Positions 7,656 to 14,510 of a stretch of DNA of 32,534 bases are shown in pieces. The notes under the pieces were generated by a model. It was not told where the DNA came from. It made no database searches and was given only the letters and a program-made list of their open reading frames with translations. How positions within the stretch are numbered: position 1 is the stretch's first letter; the number at the start of each line of letters is the position of its first letter. The stretch is from contig JAZRHH010000020.1 in assembly GCA_045644665.1 (NCBI GenBank), forward strand, positions 1 to 32,534, written 5' to 3'. A program made the position numbers and the translations under genes. This DNA is from RGIG9115 sp045644665 (lineage in GTDB: Bacteria > Bacillota > Clostridia > UBA1381).

Positions 7656-8173
7656 TAGAAACTATCGTATAAAACTACTTCATCAAGGGGTCTGAATGTG
7701 GAATGCATGGGAATTGGTGCGGCGTCCTCGTGGGGATAGCCCATTACAAGAAGTGCCACCGGCTCAATATTTTCAGGGATATTAAAGGTTTCCCGCATAG
7801 CCTTTGGGTCAAAATGCATTACCCAGCAAGTACCTACGCCTATGTTTGCAGCCTCAAGCATCATATGAGTTGTAACAATAGCTGCGTCTACGGGAGCTGA
7901 CAGTGCTCCGTCATAGGGCCTTTTCCAGGTTTCGTCTTTGTTGTAGCAAATAAGCATTGCACATGGAGCATCAAAGTGGCACTTGGTGCAATTTTTTAAT
8001 TTTTCTATTGAGTCGTCTGTATTTAGTACAAGTATCCTTTGAGGCTGATAATTGCAACCTGTAGGCGCAAGGTGGCCTGCGTTTATAATTTTTGATATTA
8101 CGTCTTCTTCAAGATGTTTTTCCTCAAATTTTCTTACAGAGTATCTTTCAGAAATAAGTTTTTCAAATTCCAT
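7655..8173 (-). CDS. Nitroreductase family protein (FMN-dependent)
   Basis: A 172-residue nitroreductase-fold protein, probably binding FMN and using NAD(P)H to reduce nitro compounds, quinones or another unknown acceptor. The start ERYSVRKF (9-16) is the classic FMN-binding opening. LAPTGCNYQPQR (about 35-46) and the segment DAAIVTTHMMLEAANIGVG (about 93-111) are typical, as is the short C-terminal MGYPHED. A CxxC (about residues 62-65) is present; its role is unclear. AAGGAGGAA lies upstream of the ATG. It follows aspA on the same strand after 59 nt, with a possible promoter of its own at 8199-8227. The natural substrate cannot be told from sequence. Confidence 0.88.
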   Translation of the reverse strand: MEFEKLISERYSVRKFEEKHLEEDVISKIINAGHLAPTGCNYQPQRILVLNTDDSIEKLKNCTKCHFDAPCAMLICYNKDETWKRPYDGALSAPVDAAIVTTHMMLEAANIGVGTCWVMHFDPKAMRETFNIPENIEPVALLVMGYPHEDAAPIPMHSTFRPLDEVVLYDSF

Positions 8174-8198
8174 AGAATATTCCTCCTTTTACCCTGAT

Positions 8199-8227
8199 AT
8201 TTTATCATAAACAGTTCCTGTTGTCTA
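8199..8227 (-). promoter_or_regulatory. Possible promoter of the nitroreductase gene
   Basis: On the minus strand: TAGACA (8227-8222), 17 nt, TAAAAT (8204-8199), just before the ribosome binding site. No convincing terminator separates it from aspA, so read-through is also possible. Confidence 0.4.
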
Positions 8228-8232
8228 TAGTT

Positions 8233-9612
8233 TTATATCATATTTCCGGGGTCTAATATTCTGTCTATTTCTTCTTTGGGTATAATTTTTTCTGTAATAA
8301 GCAAATCCCGTATGTTTTTATTTTCCTTGAGCGCTTTTTTTGCAAGAGATGCGGCACTGGCATATCCTATGTACGGGCAAAGTGCTGTAACAGTCCCTAT
8401 ACTTCTGTCAAGATTTGTCTTGCATTGGTTTGTATTTACAGCAATGTCTTTTATACAATCTTTTATAAATACTTTTATTCCGTTACATAAGGTGTCAAGG
8501 GATTCAAAAAGGCATCTGAAAATAATGGGCTCAAATGCATTAAGCTCAAGCTGACCTGCCTCCGCTGCATAAGTAATTGTTGTATCGTTACCTATTACAT
8601 TAAACGAAATCTGATTCATGACTTCGGGAATTACAGGGTTAACCTTGCCGGGCATAATTGATGAGCCGTTTTGCTTTGGCGCAAGATAAATTTCCGAAAA
8701 CCCAGTTCTCGGACCTGAGGACATAAGCCTTAAATCATTTGAAATCTTGGAAAGTGTGGCTGCACAGGATTTAATAATTCCTGATACATATACAAAAGAG
8801 TCAAGATTTTGGGTGGCATCTACTAAATCCTCTGCCTGGGTAAGATTGATACCTGTAACCTTTGCAAGATTTGGAACAATGTGTTTAATATATTTGTCAT
8901 CTGCATTAATTCCTGTGCCAACTGCAGTTCCTCCCATATTAAGCTTGGACATTTCGCCAATTGCGAGTTTGAATCGTGTTTTGTCACGCAATATTGCAGA
9001 TGCGTATGCGTTAAATACCTGACCAAAGCTTATGGGTACGGCGTCCTGCATTTCTGTTCTGCCCATTTTTATTACGTTTTCAAACTCTGTCGATTTTTCT
9101 ATAAGTGTTTTATAAAGAAGGTTAAGCTGCCGGTATGTTTTAATAAGTAGCCTTATTGTAGCAATTTTTCCTGCACTTGGATAAACATCATTTGTTGACT
9201 GGCCGCAGTTTACATGGTCGTTGGGATGTACCAGAGTGTAGTCTCCTTTTTCTCCGCCAAGTATTTCTATAGCTCTGTTTGCGATAACTTCGTTTGCGTT
9301 CATATTTAGTGATGTTCCGGCGCCGCCCTGAATAGAGTCAACAATAAAGTTATCAATAAATTTACCTTCTAAAATTTCACGGCACGCCTGTATTATGGCA
9401 TCAGAAACCTGATGGCTGATGACTCCTGCTTCTTGGTTCGTTATTGCTGCTGCCATTTTGATTTCAACAATACTTTTTATTATTTCCGGATGAACTTTTG
9501 TTCCGGTTATTTTAAAGTTCTCATATGCACGTAGTGACTGAATTCCGTAATAGGCGTCAACGGGAACTTCTTTTTTTCCAAGTGAATCAAATTCTTCTCT
9601 GAAACTATTCAT
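8233..9612 (-). CDS. aspA: Aspartate ammonia-lyase (aspartase)
   Basis: Converts L-aspartate to fumarate and ammonia in the cytoplasm. The 459-residue protein belongs to the fumarase/aspartase superfamily and shows its signature GSSIMPGKVNP (about residues 315-325), whose flexible loop holds the catalytic Ser. The N-terminal block KKEVPVDAYYGIQSLRAYENF distinguishes aspartases and fumarases from other family members. GGAGTSLNMNANEV (about 96-109), HPNDHVNCGQSTNDV (about 129-143) and GRTEMQDAVPI (about 183-193) are also present. Fumarase is the main alternative, but the NFKITG start favours aspartase. The ribosome binding site is GAGGTA. It diverges from a lysR gene with overlapping promoters, so that regulator may control it. 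Confidence 0.92.
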   Translation of the reverse strand: MNSFREEFDSLGKKEVPVDAYYGIQSLRAYENFKITGTKVHPEIIKSIVEIKMAAAITNQEAGVISHQVSDAIIQACREILEGKFIDNFIVDSIQGGAGTSLNMNANEVIANRAIEILGGEKGDYTLVHPNDHVNCGQSTNDVYPSAGKIATIRLLIKTYRQLNLLYKTLIEKSTEFENVIKMGRTEMQDAVPISFGQVFNAYASAILRDKTRFKLAIGEMSKLNMGGTAVGTGINADDKYIKHIVPNLAKVTGINLTQAEDLVDATQNLDSFVYVSGIIKSCAATLSKISNDLRLMSSGPRTGFSEIYLAPKQNGSSIMPGKVNPVIPEVMNQISFNVIGNDTTITYAAEAGQLELNAFEPIIFRCLFESLDTLCNGIKVFIKDCIKDIAVNTNQCKTNLDRSIGTVTALCPYIGYASAASLAKKALKENKNIRDLLITEKIIPKEEIDRILDPGNMI

Positions 9613-9642
9613 GTATCTTACCTCGTTTTTTTAAAATCAGTA

Positions 9643-9674
9643 TTGATTATACTAGAAAACTATGATATAATCAA
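9643..9674. promoter_or_regulatory. Overlapping divergent promoters of aspA and lysR
   Basis: Plus strand: TTGATT (9643-9648), 17 nt, TATAAT (9666-9671) for lysR. Minus strand: TTGATT (9674-9669), 17 nt, TATAAT (9651-9646) for aspA. Both come from a perfect 9-bp inverted repeat, TTGATTATA and TATAATCAA, 14 nt apart, so each -35 overlaps the other's -10. Confidence 0.75.
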
Positions 9675-9697
9675 ATACATATTATAACATAATATTC

Positions 9698-9713
9698 ATA
9701 ACTCTAGAGTTAT
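9698..9713. promoter_or_regulatory. 16-bp palindrome, candidate operator next to the lysR start
   Basis: ATAACTCTAGAGTTAT is a perfect palindrome. It lies downstream of the lysR -10 and directly before the AAGGAG ribosome binding site (9714-9719). LysR-type regulators often repress their own genes through such sites, but a palindrome this long could also occur by chance in AT-rich DNA. Confidence 0.4.
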
Positions 9714-9725
9714 AAGGAGAAGAAG

Positions 9726-10673
9726 ATGTTTACAAATAAGCATTATATACTTGCAATATGGAGAGAGGGTAGTTTTTCAAAAGCGGCGGAAAGACTTTAC
9801 ATCTCACAGCCGTCTCTTAGTGCATCTGTAAAGAGGATTGAGGAAAAAATTTCTGTACCTATATTTAATCGTTCAACCACGCCTGTTTCATTGACGGAGG
9901 CGGGGGAGGAATATGTTCGCTATGCACTTAAAATTGAGGAAAACGAAAAAGATTTTGAAAGATACATTGCAGATTATACGAATCTGCTTACAGGTTCTGT
10001 CAGAATTGGGGGAAGTAGCTTCTTCTCATCTTTTATGCTGCCATTTATGATTTCTGAGTTTAATAAGAAGTATCCCAACGTAAACTTTGAAATTTTTGAA
10101 GATAACACTAAAAATCTGGTGGAAAAGCTTGCTCTTGGAAATCTTGATTTTATAATAGATAATATCGTAGTTAATGATGATTCTGTAAGCTCGGTAGTGT
10201 GCTCTTCGGAAATGCTGCTTTTAGCTGTACCGGGACATTACGAAATAAATGATAAGCTTAAAAAATTCCGTCTTACTGCCAAAGACATTAAGCAGGAAAA
10301 ACATTTATCTCACAAGTCAGATGTAAGCCTCAGGGAATTTTCTGATTATCCCTTTATATTACTTAATCCTGATAATGATACGGGCAGGAGGGCGAATCAG
10401 CTTTTTGAAAAGCATAGTATTACACCTAAAATACTATTTCATCTTGATCAGCAGGTTACAGCGTATAATGTATCTGTTACGGGAATGGGAATTTCTTTTG
10501 TAAGTGATACTCTTGTAAAATATATGGAAGCGGAAACGGGACTGTTTTATTACAGGCTTTCGGATAATGAAATATCAAGAAATATTTATTTTTGCAGGAA
10601 AAATAATCGCTATATGTCATATGCCTGTCAAAAATTTATCGAGTTTAATACCTATGATAGTAGAGGAGTATAA
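9726..10673 (+). CDS. LysR-family transcriptional regulator
   Basis: A 315-residue LysR-type regulator. The N-terminal winged helix-turn-helix includes GSFSKAAERLYISQPSLSASVKRIEE-type residues (about 14-40; recognition helix around QPSLSASVKR). The ligand-binding domain follows from about residue 90, beginning GSVRIGGSSFFSSFMLP. The length is standard. Such regulators usually sense a small metabolite and control the divergent gene, here aspA, and the close downstream gene; that is an inference from position. The stop lies six nt before the TIGR04076 gene. The 16-bp palindrome at 9698-9713 is a possible binding site. Confidence 0.92.
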   Translation: MFTNKHYILAIWREGSFSKAAERLYISQPSLSASVKRIEEKISVPIFNRSTTPVSLTEAGEEYVRYALKIEENEKDFERYIADYTNLLTGSVRIGGSSFFSSFMLPFMISEFNKKYPNVNFEIFEDNTKNLVEKLALGNLDFIIDNIVVNDDSVSSVVCSSEMLLLAVPGHYEINDKLKKFRLTAKDIKQEKHLSHKSDVSLREFSDYPFILLNPDNDTGRRANQLFEKHSITPKILFHLDQQVTAYNVSVTGMGISFVSDTLVKYMEAETGLFYYRLSDNEISRNIYFCRKNNRYMSYACQKFIEFNTYDSRGV

Positions 10674-10679
10674 TTTATT

Positions 10680-10982
10680 ATGAAAAAATGTAAAATTACC
10701 ATTATGAAAATGGCTCGGTATGATGATTTGATAGAAAAGTTTGAAAATCCAATTGAGCATGCCTGTGACTTAAAAGAGGGGCAGGTTTTTATGGTTGAGA
10801 ACTGTCAAAAGCCGGAGGGGATTTGTGACAGTGCATGGGAGACAATGCTTCCTTTTGTGGAGGAGTTATCACGAGGCGGCGGAAATTTTTATGACGGATG
10901 GATGAAAAATGAAAGATCTGCTATGATTTCCTGTAATGACGGGTTCAGACCTGTGAGTTTTTATATAGAAGTAATTGAATAG
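10680..10982 (+). CDS. TIGR04076 family protein
   Basis: A 100-residue protein that matches the small TIGR04076 family by pattern: an N-terminal KCKITIMK strand, an acidic DLKEGQVFMVENCQKPEGIC stretch with a conserved Cys (about 39-58), AWETMLPFVEELSRGGG (about 61-77), and a C-terminal CNDGFRPVSFYIE. The function of the family is not known; members are often found next to redox or regulatory genes in anaerobes. It starts six nt after lysR and must be co-transcribed with it. I see no membrane segment or signal peptide. Confidence 0.75.
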   Translation: MKKCKITIMKMARYDDLIEKFENPIEHACDLKEGQVFMVENCQKPEGICDSAWETMLPFVEELSRGGGNFYDGWMKNERSAMISCNDGFRPVSFYIEVIE

Positions 10983-11035
10983 ATAAAAGTGTCATATATA
11001 TCTAATATTATATGATTATATTGTGGGGGATATAT

Positions 11036-11539
11036 ATGAGAAAATCGTTATCTGTATGGCAAGGTTTGGGATTTATCTTTACAGGCGTTTTGGGAGTGGT
11101 TTTGCATTTTTTATATGAATGGACGGGAGAAAATTCTTTTGTTGCCGGCTTTTCCGCGGTTAATGAGTCAACCTGGGAGCATATGAAAATTTTGTTTTTC
11201 CCAATGTTCATTTTTGCCCTTATTGAAAACTTGTTTATTGGCAAAGAATATAAAAGCTTTTGGTGTGTAAAGCTTGTAGGAATAATATTTGGCGTCTTAT
11301 CAATTCCCGTTATATTCTATACTTTGCGGGGAGTATTTGGCACAACGCCGGATTTTATTAATATAGCAATATTTTATGTTGCGGCATTTGTAAGCTATTT
11401 TGCAGAAACCAGGCTTTTAAAAAATGGGAGCTTTGACTGTGAGTATTCAGGAATTGCACTTTTGCTACTGTGGTGTGTTGTTCTTTTGTTTATTATATTT
11501 ACTTTTGAGCCGCCAGGTATTCCTCTTTTCCATATATAA
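11036..11539 (+). CDS. DUF6512-like integral membrane protein
   Basis: A protein of 167 residues with about five membrane segments and the conserved-looking EWTGEN and NESTWEHMKILFFP near residues 28-58, as in the DUF6512 group of small bacterial membrane proteins. I chose the ATG at 11036 because GGGGGA (11025-11030) lies six nt upstream; an in-frame ATG at 11012 would add eight residues and lacks a site. The role is unknown. It could be co-transcribed with lysR and TIGR04076, since the gap is 53 nt with no terminator. A two-way terminator follows the stop. Confidence 0.7.
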   Translation: MRKSLSVWQGLGFIFTGVLGVVLHFLYEWTGENSFVAGFSAVNESTWEHMKILFFPMFIFALIENLFIGKEYKSFWCVKLVGIIFGVLSIPVIFYTLRGVFGTTPDFINIAIFYVAAFVSYFAETRLLKNGSFDCEYSGIALLLLWCVVLLFIIFTFEPPGIPLFHI

Positions 11540-11576
11540 AAAAGAGGCTGTTGTTTAACTTAGCAGCCTCTTTTAG
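11538..11576. terminator. Bidirectional terminator between DUF6512 and rubrerythrin genes
   Basis: AAAAGAGGCTG (to about 11550) pairs with CAGCCTCTTTT (from about 11564) around a 13-nt loop. The genes converge here. Confidence 0.8.
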
Positions 11577-11580
11577 AATT

Positions 11581-12243
11581 TCAGTAATTTTTACACTCAA
11601 TTTGAAAATAGCTTTGTGGGTGGTTACATACAGGGCAGATATTTGGAGCCTTTGTTCCTGTAACGATGTGTCCACAGTTTCTGCACTCCCACATTTGTAC
11701 GCTGCCCTTTTCAAATACCTGACGGGTTTCCACGTTGTTTAAAAGGGCACGATAGCGTTCTTCGTGGCGTTTTTCTATTTCTGCAACCTGTCTGAAACGC
11801 TCGGCAAGAGCATGAAAACCTTCTTTTTCAGCTGTCTGGGCAAAGCCCTGATACATATCTGTCCATTCATAGTTTTCGCCCTCTGCGGCGGCGGTAAGGT
11901 TTTCATCAGTTGCATTTATACCATTTAGCTCTTTAAACCACATTTTTGCATGTGCCTTTTCATTCTCGGCAGTTTCAAGAAAAAGTGCGGCTATTTGCTC
12001 GTAGCCCTCATTTCGTGCTTTTTCTGCAAAATAAGTGTATTTATTTCTTGCTTCTGACTCACCTGAAAATGCAGCCATAAGATTTTTTTCAGTTTGTGTG
12101 CCTGAGTACATATTTTTTGTTCTGCTATGCTCAGCACCAGGAGATAGGTTGTTTCCTGTAGCGCCGCATTTAGGGCATGTAGGCTCTACACCCTCTGCTA
12201 CATCAAATGCGTCATTACATTTTGTACAAGTGTAAGTTTTCAT
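11581..12243 (-). CDS. rbr: Rubrerythrin with zinc-ribbon/rubredoxin-like domains at both ends
   Basis: Rubrerythrins reduce hydrogen peroxide in anaerobes with a diiron centre fed by a rubredoxin iron. The 220-residue protein has a ferritin-like four-helix core (about residues 48-172) with the diiron signs GESEARNKY (61-69), ENEKAH (93-98) and EIEKRH (155-160). The C-terminal rubredoxin-like domain has Cys187/190 and Cys203/206. Unusually, an additional N-terminal knuckle has Cys6/9 and Cys23/26. Classical rubrerythrin has only the C-terminal domain and reverse rubrerythrin only the N-terminal one. The start is supported by AAAGGGACT. It lies between a two-way terminator and the tRNA operon; its own promoter is not clear. 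Confidence 0.93.
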   Translation of the reverse strand: MKTYTCTKCNDAFDVAEGVEPTCPKCGATGNNLSPGAEHSRTKNMYSGTQTEKNLMAAFSGESEARNKYTYFAEKARNEGYEQIAALFLETAENEKAHAKMWFKELNGINATDENLTAAAEGENYEWTDMYQGFAQTAEKEGFHALAERFRQVAEIEKRHEERYRALLNNVETRQVFEKGSVQMWECRNCGHIVTGTKAPNICPVCNHPQSYFQIECKNY

Positions 12244-12399
12244 AAAAATCAGTCCCTTTTTCTTTTTTTATAGTGTTTGTAAAAATGCTATGAAAAATGT
12301 ATATTTGGTTAATTTTACGCATTTAATACAAGGTACATTAAAAAATAAAAAAAAACATTAGCAATGTTACACAACAGTAAAAAAAAACTAAAAAAAGTG

Positions 12400-12428
12400 T
12401 TGACAAAATAAAAATGCTATGCTATAAT
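12400..12428 (+). promoter_or_regulatory. Consensus promoter of the tRNA operon
   Basis: TTGACA (12400-12405), exactly 17 nt, TATAAT (12423-12428), with TG one base before the -10 (extended -10). A-tracts just upstream (about 12344-12396) could act as an UP element, as expected for a stable-RNA promoter. Confidence 0.93.
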
Positions 12429-12437
12429 TGATATCGT

Positions 12438-12451
12438 TGTCGGTAACGACA
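12438..12451 (+). other. Hairpin at the 5' end of the tRNA transcript
   Basis: TGTCG and CGACA close a GTAA loop (a GNRA-type tetraloop). The expected transcription start is near 12435, so this would be the first structure in the leader, about 20 nt before tRNA-Val. Confidence 0.5.
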
Positions 12452-12470
12452 GATTAATTGAACAGAAAAT

Positions 12471-12546
12471 GGGAGTTTAGCTCAGCTGGGAGAGCGTCTG
12501 CCTTACAAGCAGGATGTCACAGGTTCGAGCCCTGTAACTCCCACCA
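12471..12546 (+). tRNA. tRNA-Val (anticodon TAC)
   Basis: A complete 76-nt cloverleaf with CCA encoded. Acceptor GGGAGTT pairs with AACTCCC; the anticodon loop is CTTACAA between TCTGC and GCAGG-type arms; the T-loop is GGTTCGAGCC. First gene of the operon. Confidence 0.96.
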
Positions 12547-12549
12547 TAT

Positions 12550-12626
12550 GGCCCGGTAGTTCAGTTGGTTAGAACGCTAGCCTGTCACGCTAGAGGTCGT
12601 GGGTTCGAGCCCCATCCGGGTCGCCA
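12550..12626 (+). tRNA. tRNA-Asp (anticodon GTC)
   Basis: A 77-nt cloverleaf with CCA encoded. Acceptor GGCCCGG pairs with CCGGGTC (one G-T pair); the anticodon loop is CTGTCAC in a CTAGC/GCTAG stem; the T-loop is GGTTCGAGCC. It is three nt after tRNA-Val. Confidence 0.96.
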
Positions 12627-12643
12627 ATATTTTCTGTTCATAT

Positions 12644-12719
12644 GCCTCTGTAGCTCAGTCGGTAGAGCAAGGGACTGAAAATCCCTGTGTCAGTGGTTCG
12701 ATTCCACTCGGAGGCACCA
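12644..12719 (+). tRNA. tRNA-Phe (anticodon GAA)
   Basis: A 76-nt cloverleaf with CCA encoded. Acceptor GCCTCTG pairs with CGGAGGC; the anticodon loop is CTGAAAA between GGGA and TCCC; the T-loop is GGTTCGATTCC. Confidence 0.96.
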
Positions 12720-12741
12720 AGCTCTTTTATAAAAAGAGCTT
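12719..12741 (+). other. Hairpin in the tRNA-Phe/tRNA-Gly spacer
   Basis: AAGCTCTTTT (12719-12728) and AAAAGAGCTT (12732-12741) are perfectly complementary around ATA. It fills almost the whole spacer. It lacks a downstream T-run, so processing signal or weak pause is more likely than termination. Confidence 0.55.
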
Positions 12742-12743
12742 AT

Positions 12744-12818
12744 GCGGGAGTGGCTCAGTGGTAGAGCGTCACCTTGCCAAGGTGAACGTCGCGAGTTCGA
12801 ATCTCGTCTTCCGCTCCA
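12744..12818 (+). tRNA. tRNA-Gly (anticodon GCC)
   Basis: A 75-nt cloverleaf with CCA encoded. Acceptor GCGGGAG pairs with CTTCCGC (one G-T pair); the anticodon loop is TTGCCAA between CACC and GGTG; the T-loop is AGTTCGAATCT. Confidence 0.95.
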
Positions 12819-12823
12819 AAAAT

Positions 12824-12852
12824 ACAAAAGACGCGTAATAGGCGTCTTTTGT
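12824..12852 (+). terminator. Terminator-like hairpin between tRNA-Gly and tRNA-Cys
   Basis: A perfect 11-bp stem, ACAAAAGACGC (12824-12834) with GCGTCTTTTGT (12842-12852), loop GTAATAG. The four T residues are inside the stem, so termination would be partial. tRNA-Cys begins eight nt later. Confidence 0.6.
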
Positions 12853-12859
12853 TATAAAT

Positions 12860-12934
12860 GGTGCCATAGCCAAGTGGTAAGGCCAAGGTCTGCAACACCT
12901 TTATTCCCCAGTTCAAATCTGGGTGGCACCTCCA
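12860..12934 (+). tRNA. tRNA-Cys (anticodon GCA)
   Basis: A 75-nt cloverleaf with CCA encoded. Acceptor GGTGCCA pairs with TGGCACC; the anticodon loop is CTGCAAC between AGGT and ACCT; the T-loop is AGTTCAAATCT, usual for bacterial tRNA-Cys. Last gene of the operon. Confidence 0.96.
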
Positions 12935-12965
12935 AAAAAAGCACTTCTTCGGAAGTGCTTTTTTC
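12935..12965 (+). terminator. Terminator of the tRNA operon
   Basis: AGCACTTC (12940-12947) and GAAGTGCT (12952-12959) close a TTCG tetraloop (C-TTCG-G, a very stable type), flanked by an A-run and followed by TTTTT. Confidence 0.93.
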
Positions 12966-12973
12966 AACGAAAT

Positions 12974-13057
12974 AAATCCTTTCAGGATTTGTGAAATGCA
13001 CTTCGTGCGTGAAATATGCCTTGCGGCATATGAAAGGGCATATTTTTTAAAACCCTT
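12974..13057. repeat. Array of short hairpins joined by a GTGAAAT linker
   Basis: Three perfect hairpins follow in a row: AAATCCT-ttc-AGGATTT (12974-12990), GCAC-ttc-GTGC (12998-13008) and ATATGCC-ttgc-GGCATAT (13014-13031). The linker GTGAAAT occurs twice (12991-12997, 13009-13015), with related CGAAAT before and ATGAAA after. A looser stem, AAGGG (13034-13038) with CCCTT (13053-13057), closes the array. Stems differ in sequence while linkers are kept. It lies between the tRNA terminator and the next promoter. Confidence 0.75.
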
Positions 13058-13058
13058 A

Positions 13059-13087
13059 TTTACAAACTTTATAAAACATGTTATAAT
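13059..13087 (+). promoter_or_regulatory. Promoter of the SGNH hydrolase / MBL-fold genes
   Basis: TTTACA (13059-13064), 17 nt, TATAAT (13082-13087), followed by a GGGGGAG ribosome binding site and the ATG at 13116. Confidence 0.7.
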
Positions 13088-13115
13088 TTGAATATAACTA
13101 AGGGGGAGCGGAACT

Positions 13116-13745
13116 ATGAAAAATTTAATTCTTATTGGCGACTCAATCCGTATTGGATATGACAAGTCCGTGAAGGAGAGTTTAGAGGGAAAGGCAAATG
13201 TTATTTTTCCTGAGGTGAATTGCCGATTTGCATCATTTGTACTCAGATATTTCCACGAGTACCTGGGCGATATAAAAGGCGAGGATATAGATGTAGTTCA
13301 TTGGAATGCAGGTCTTTGGGATTGTCTCAGACTTTTTGAGGAAGATCCTCATACACCTATAGATGTGTATGCATATTATATCGAAAGATTATGTATTAGA
13401 ATAAAAAAGATTTGTCCTAATGCCAAAGTGATATTTGCAACTTGTACAAGTGTGCTTTCTGAAAAAATGGATAAGGACTTCAAGCGTTACAACGAGGAAA
13501 TTGAAAAGTATAATGAGACTGCAGTAAATGTCGTAAAAAAATACGGCTTTGAGGTTAATGATTTGTATAAGGTATCTGCAGCTCTTCCGGAAGAGGCTCA
13601 TTCTGACCCTGTTCACTACTATACATCAATGGGCACTGAAGCTTTTACAAAACAGGTTTTGTCCTTTGTAGCACCTGCCCTGGGAATAGATGAAGAAATA
13701 GAGTACCGTGAGGTAATACATACAGCTAAGCCTGTTGGAATATAA
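13116..13745 (+). CDS. SGNH/GDSL-type hydrolase
   Basis: A 209-residue cytoplasmic hydrolase-fold protein; no signal peptide. GDSI (8-11) carries the nucleophilic Ser10. WNAGLWD (63-69) stands at the block III position, where the usual motif is GxND. DPVHY (164-168) supplies the Asp164-x-x-His167 pair of the catalytic triad. Such enzymes are esterases or lipases acting on small acyl or acetyl esters; the substrate is unknown. A promoter lies at 13059-13087. The MBL-fold gene starts 14 nt after its stop, so they form a two-gene operon. Confidence 0.75.
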   Translation: MKNLILIGDSIRIGYDKSVKESLEGKANVIFPEVNCRFASFVLRYFHEYLGDIKGEDIDVVHWNAGLWDCLRLFEEDPHTPIDVYAYYIERLCIRIKKICPNAKVIFATCTSVLSEKMDKDFKRYNEEIEKYNETAVNVVKKYGFEVNDLYKVSAALPEEAHSDPVHYYTSMGTEAFTKQVLSFVAPALGIDEEIEYREVIHTAKPVGI

Positions 13746-13759
13746 GAGGGGATTAAATT

Positions 13760-14506
13760 ATGTTTACAAGAAAGAAATTTGAAAACCATTACGAGGGGGT
13801 AATGGAGCCCTTTAAAATTATAGGAAATACCTATTTTACAGGTACATTCCCTGCTTCATCACATCTGATAGACACGGGCGAGGGCCTGATTTTGATTGAT
13901 ACGGGATATAGTGACACTTTGTTCTTGCTTATAAATTCTATATATAAGCTTGGTTTCACTCCCTATGATGTAAAATACATTATACATACTCACTGGCATG
14001 GTGACCACACAGAAGCAACTGCGGCCTTTGTACATTTAACAGGTGCAAAGACATTTATAGGCAAAAAGGATGTAGACAAGGTAAGAAAATATTTTGAACC
14101 TGATGTAATCCTGGAAGACGGAGATGTTGTAAGCCTTGGTAATGTAAACATAGAAATAATGGACACTCCCGGACATACAGAGGGAACAATATCTTTGTTT
14201 TATGAATCAGAGGAAAATGGTCAAAAATACTCTGTTGGAATGTTTGGCGGTGCAGGAGCAAATACTCTTGCCAAAGGTAAGTTCGATTATGACAATTGCA
14301 GAAGCGACTATCTTGAGTCTCTTAACAAATTAAGAAAAAGAAAGGTAGACGTATTTATTGGAAACCACGTGTGGAACAATGACACAGAGGTAAGAGGAAA
14401 AATTCTCATGGAAACCGGTGAGAACAAGTTTATTGACGGTGATATTTGGTACGATTTCTTAGATTTCTGTGAAAAGAAATTGGAAAGGGCAATAGCAAAA
14501 GATTGA
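13760..14506 (+). CDS. Metallo-beta-lactamase-fold hydrolase
   Basis: A 248-residue MBL-fold protein. The metal-binding motif HWHGDH (78-83) is complete, with a preceding LILIDTG strand (43-49), DTPGHTEGTISL around the third His (about 138), and a late His in IGNHVWNN (about 198-205). This suits a two-zinc hydrolase. The family acts on lactams, thioesters, phosphoesters or lactones, and nothing here picks one. There is no signal peptide, so resistance to beta-lactams is unlikely. It is the second gene after the SGNH hydrolase, and a two-way terminator follows. Confidence 0.85.
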   Translation: MFTRKKFENHYEGVMEPFKIIGNTYFTGTFPASSHLIDTGEGLILIDTGYSDTLFLLINSIYKLGFTPYDVKYIIHTHWHGDHTEATAAFVHLTGAKTFIGKKDVDKVRKYFEPDVILEDGDVVSLGNVNIEIMDTPGHTEGTISLFYESEENGQKYSVGMFGGAGANTLAKGKFDYDNCRSDYLESLNKLRKRKVDVFIGNHVWNNDTEVRGKILMETGENKFIDGDIWYDFLDFCEKKLERAIAKD

Positions 14507-14510
14507 TGTA

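Noticed and set aside
12599..13165. Open frames across the tRNA cluster on both strands
   Set aside because: They overlap five clear tRNA genes, so they are not coding.
13760..14506. Beta-lactam resistance gene
   Set aside because: The fold motif is shared by many enzymes, there is no signal peptide, and the neighbour is an SGNH hydrolase.
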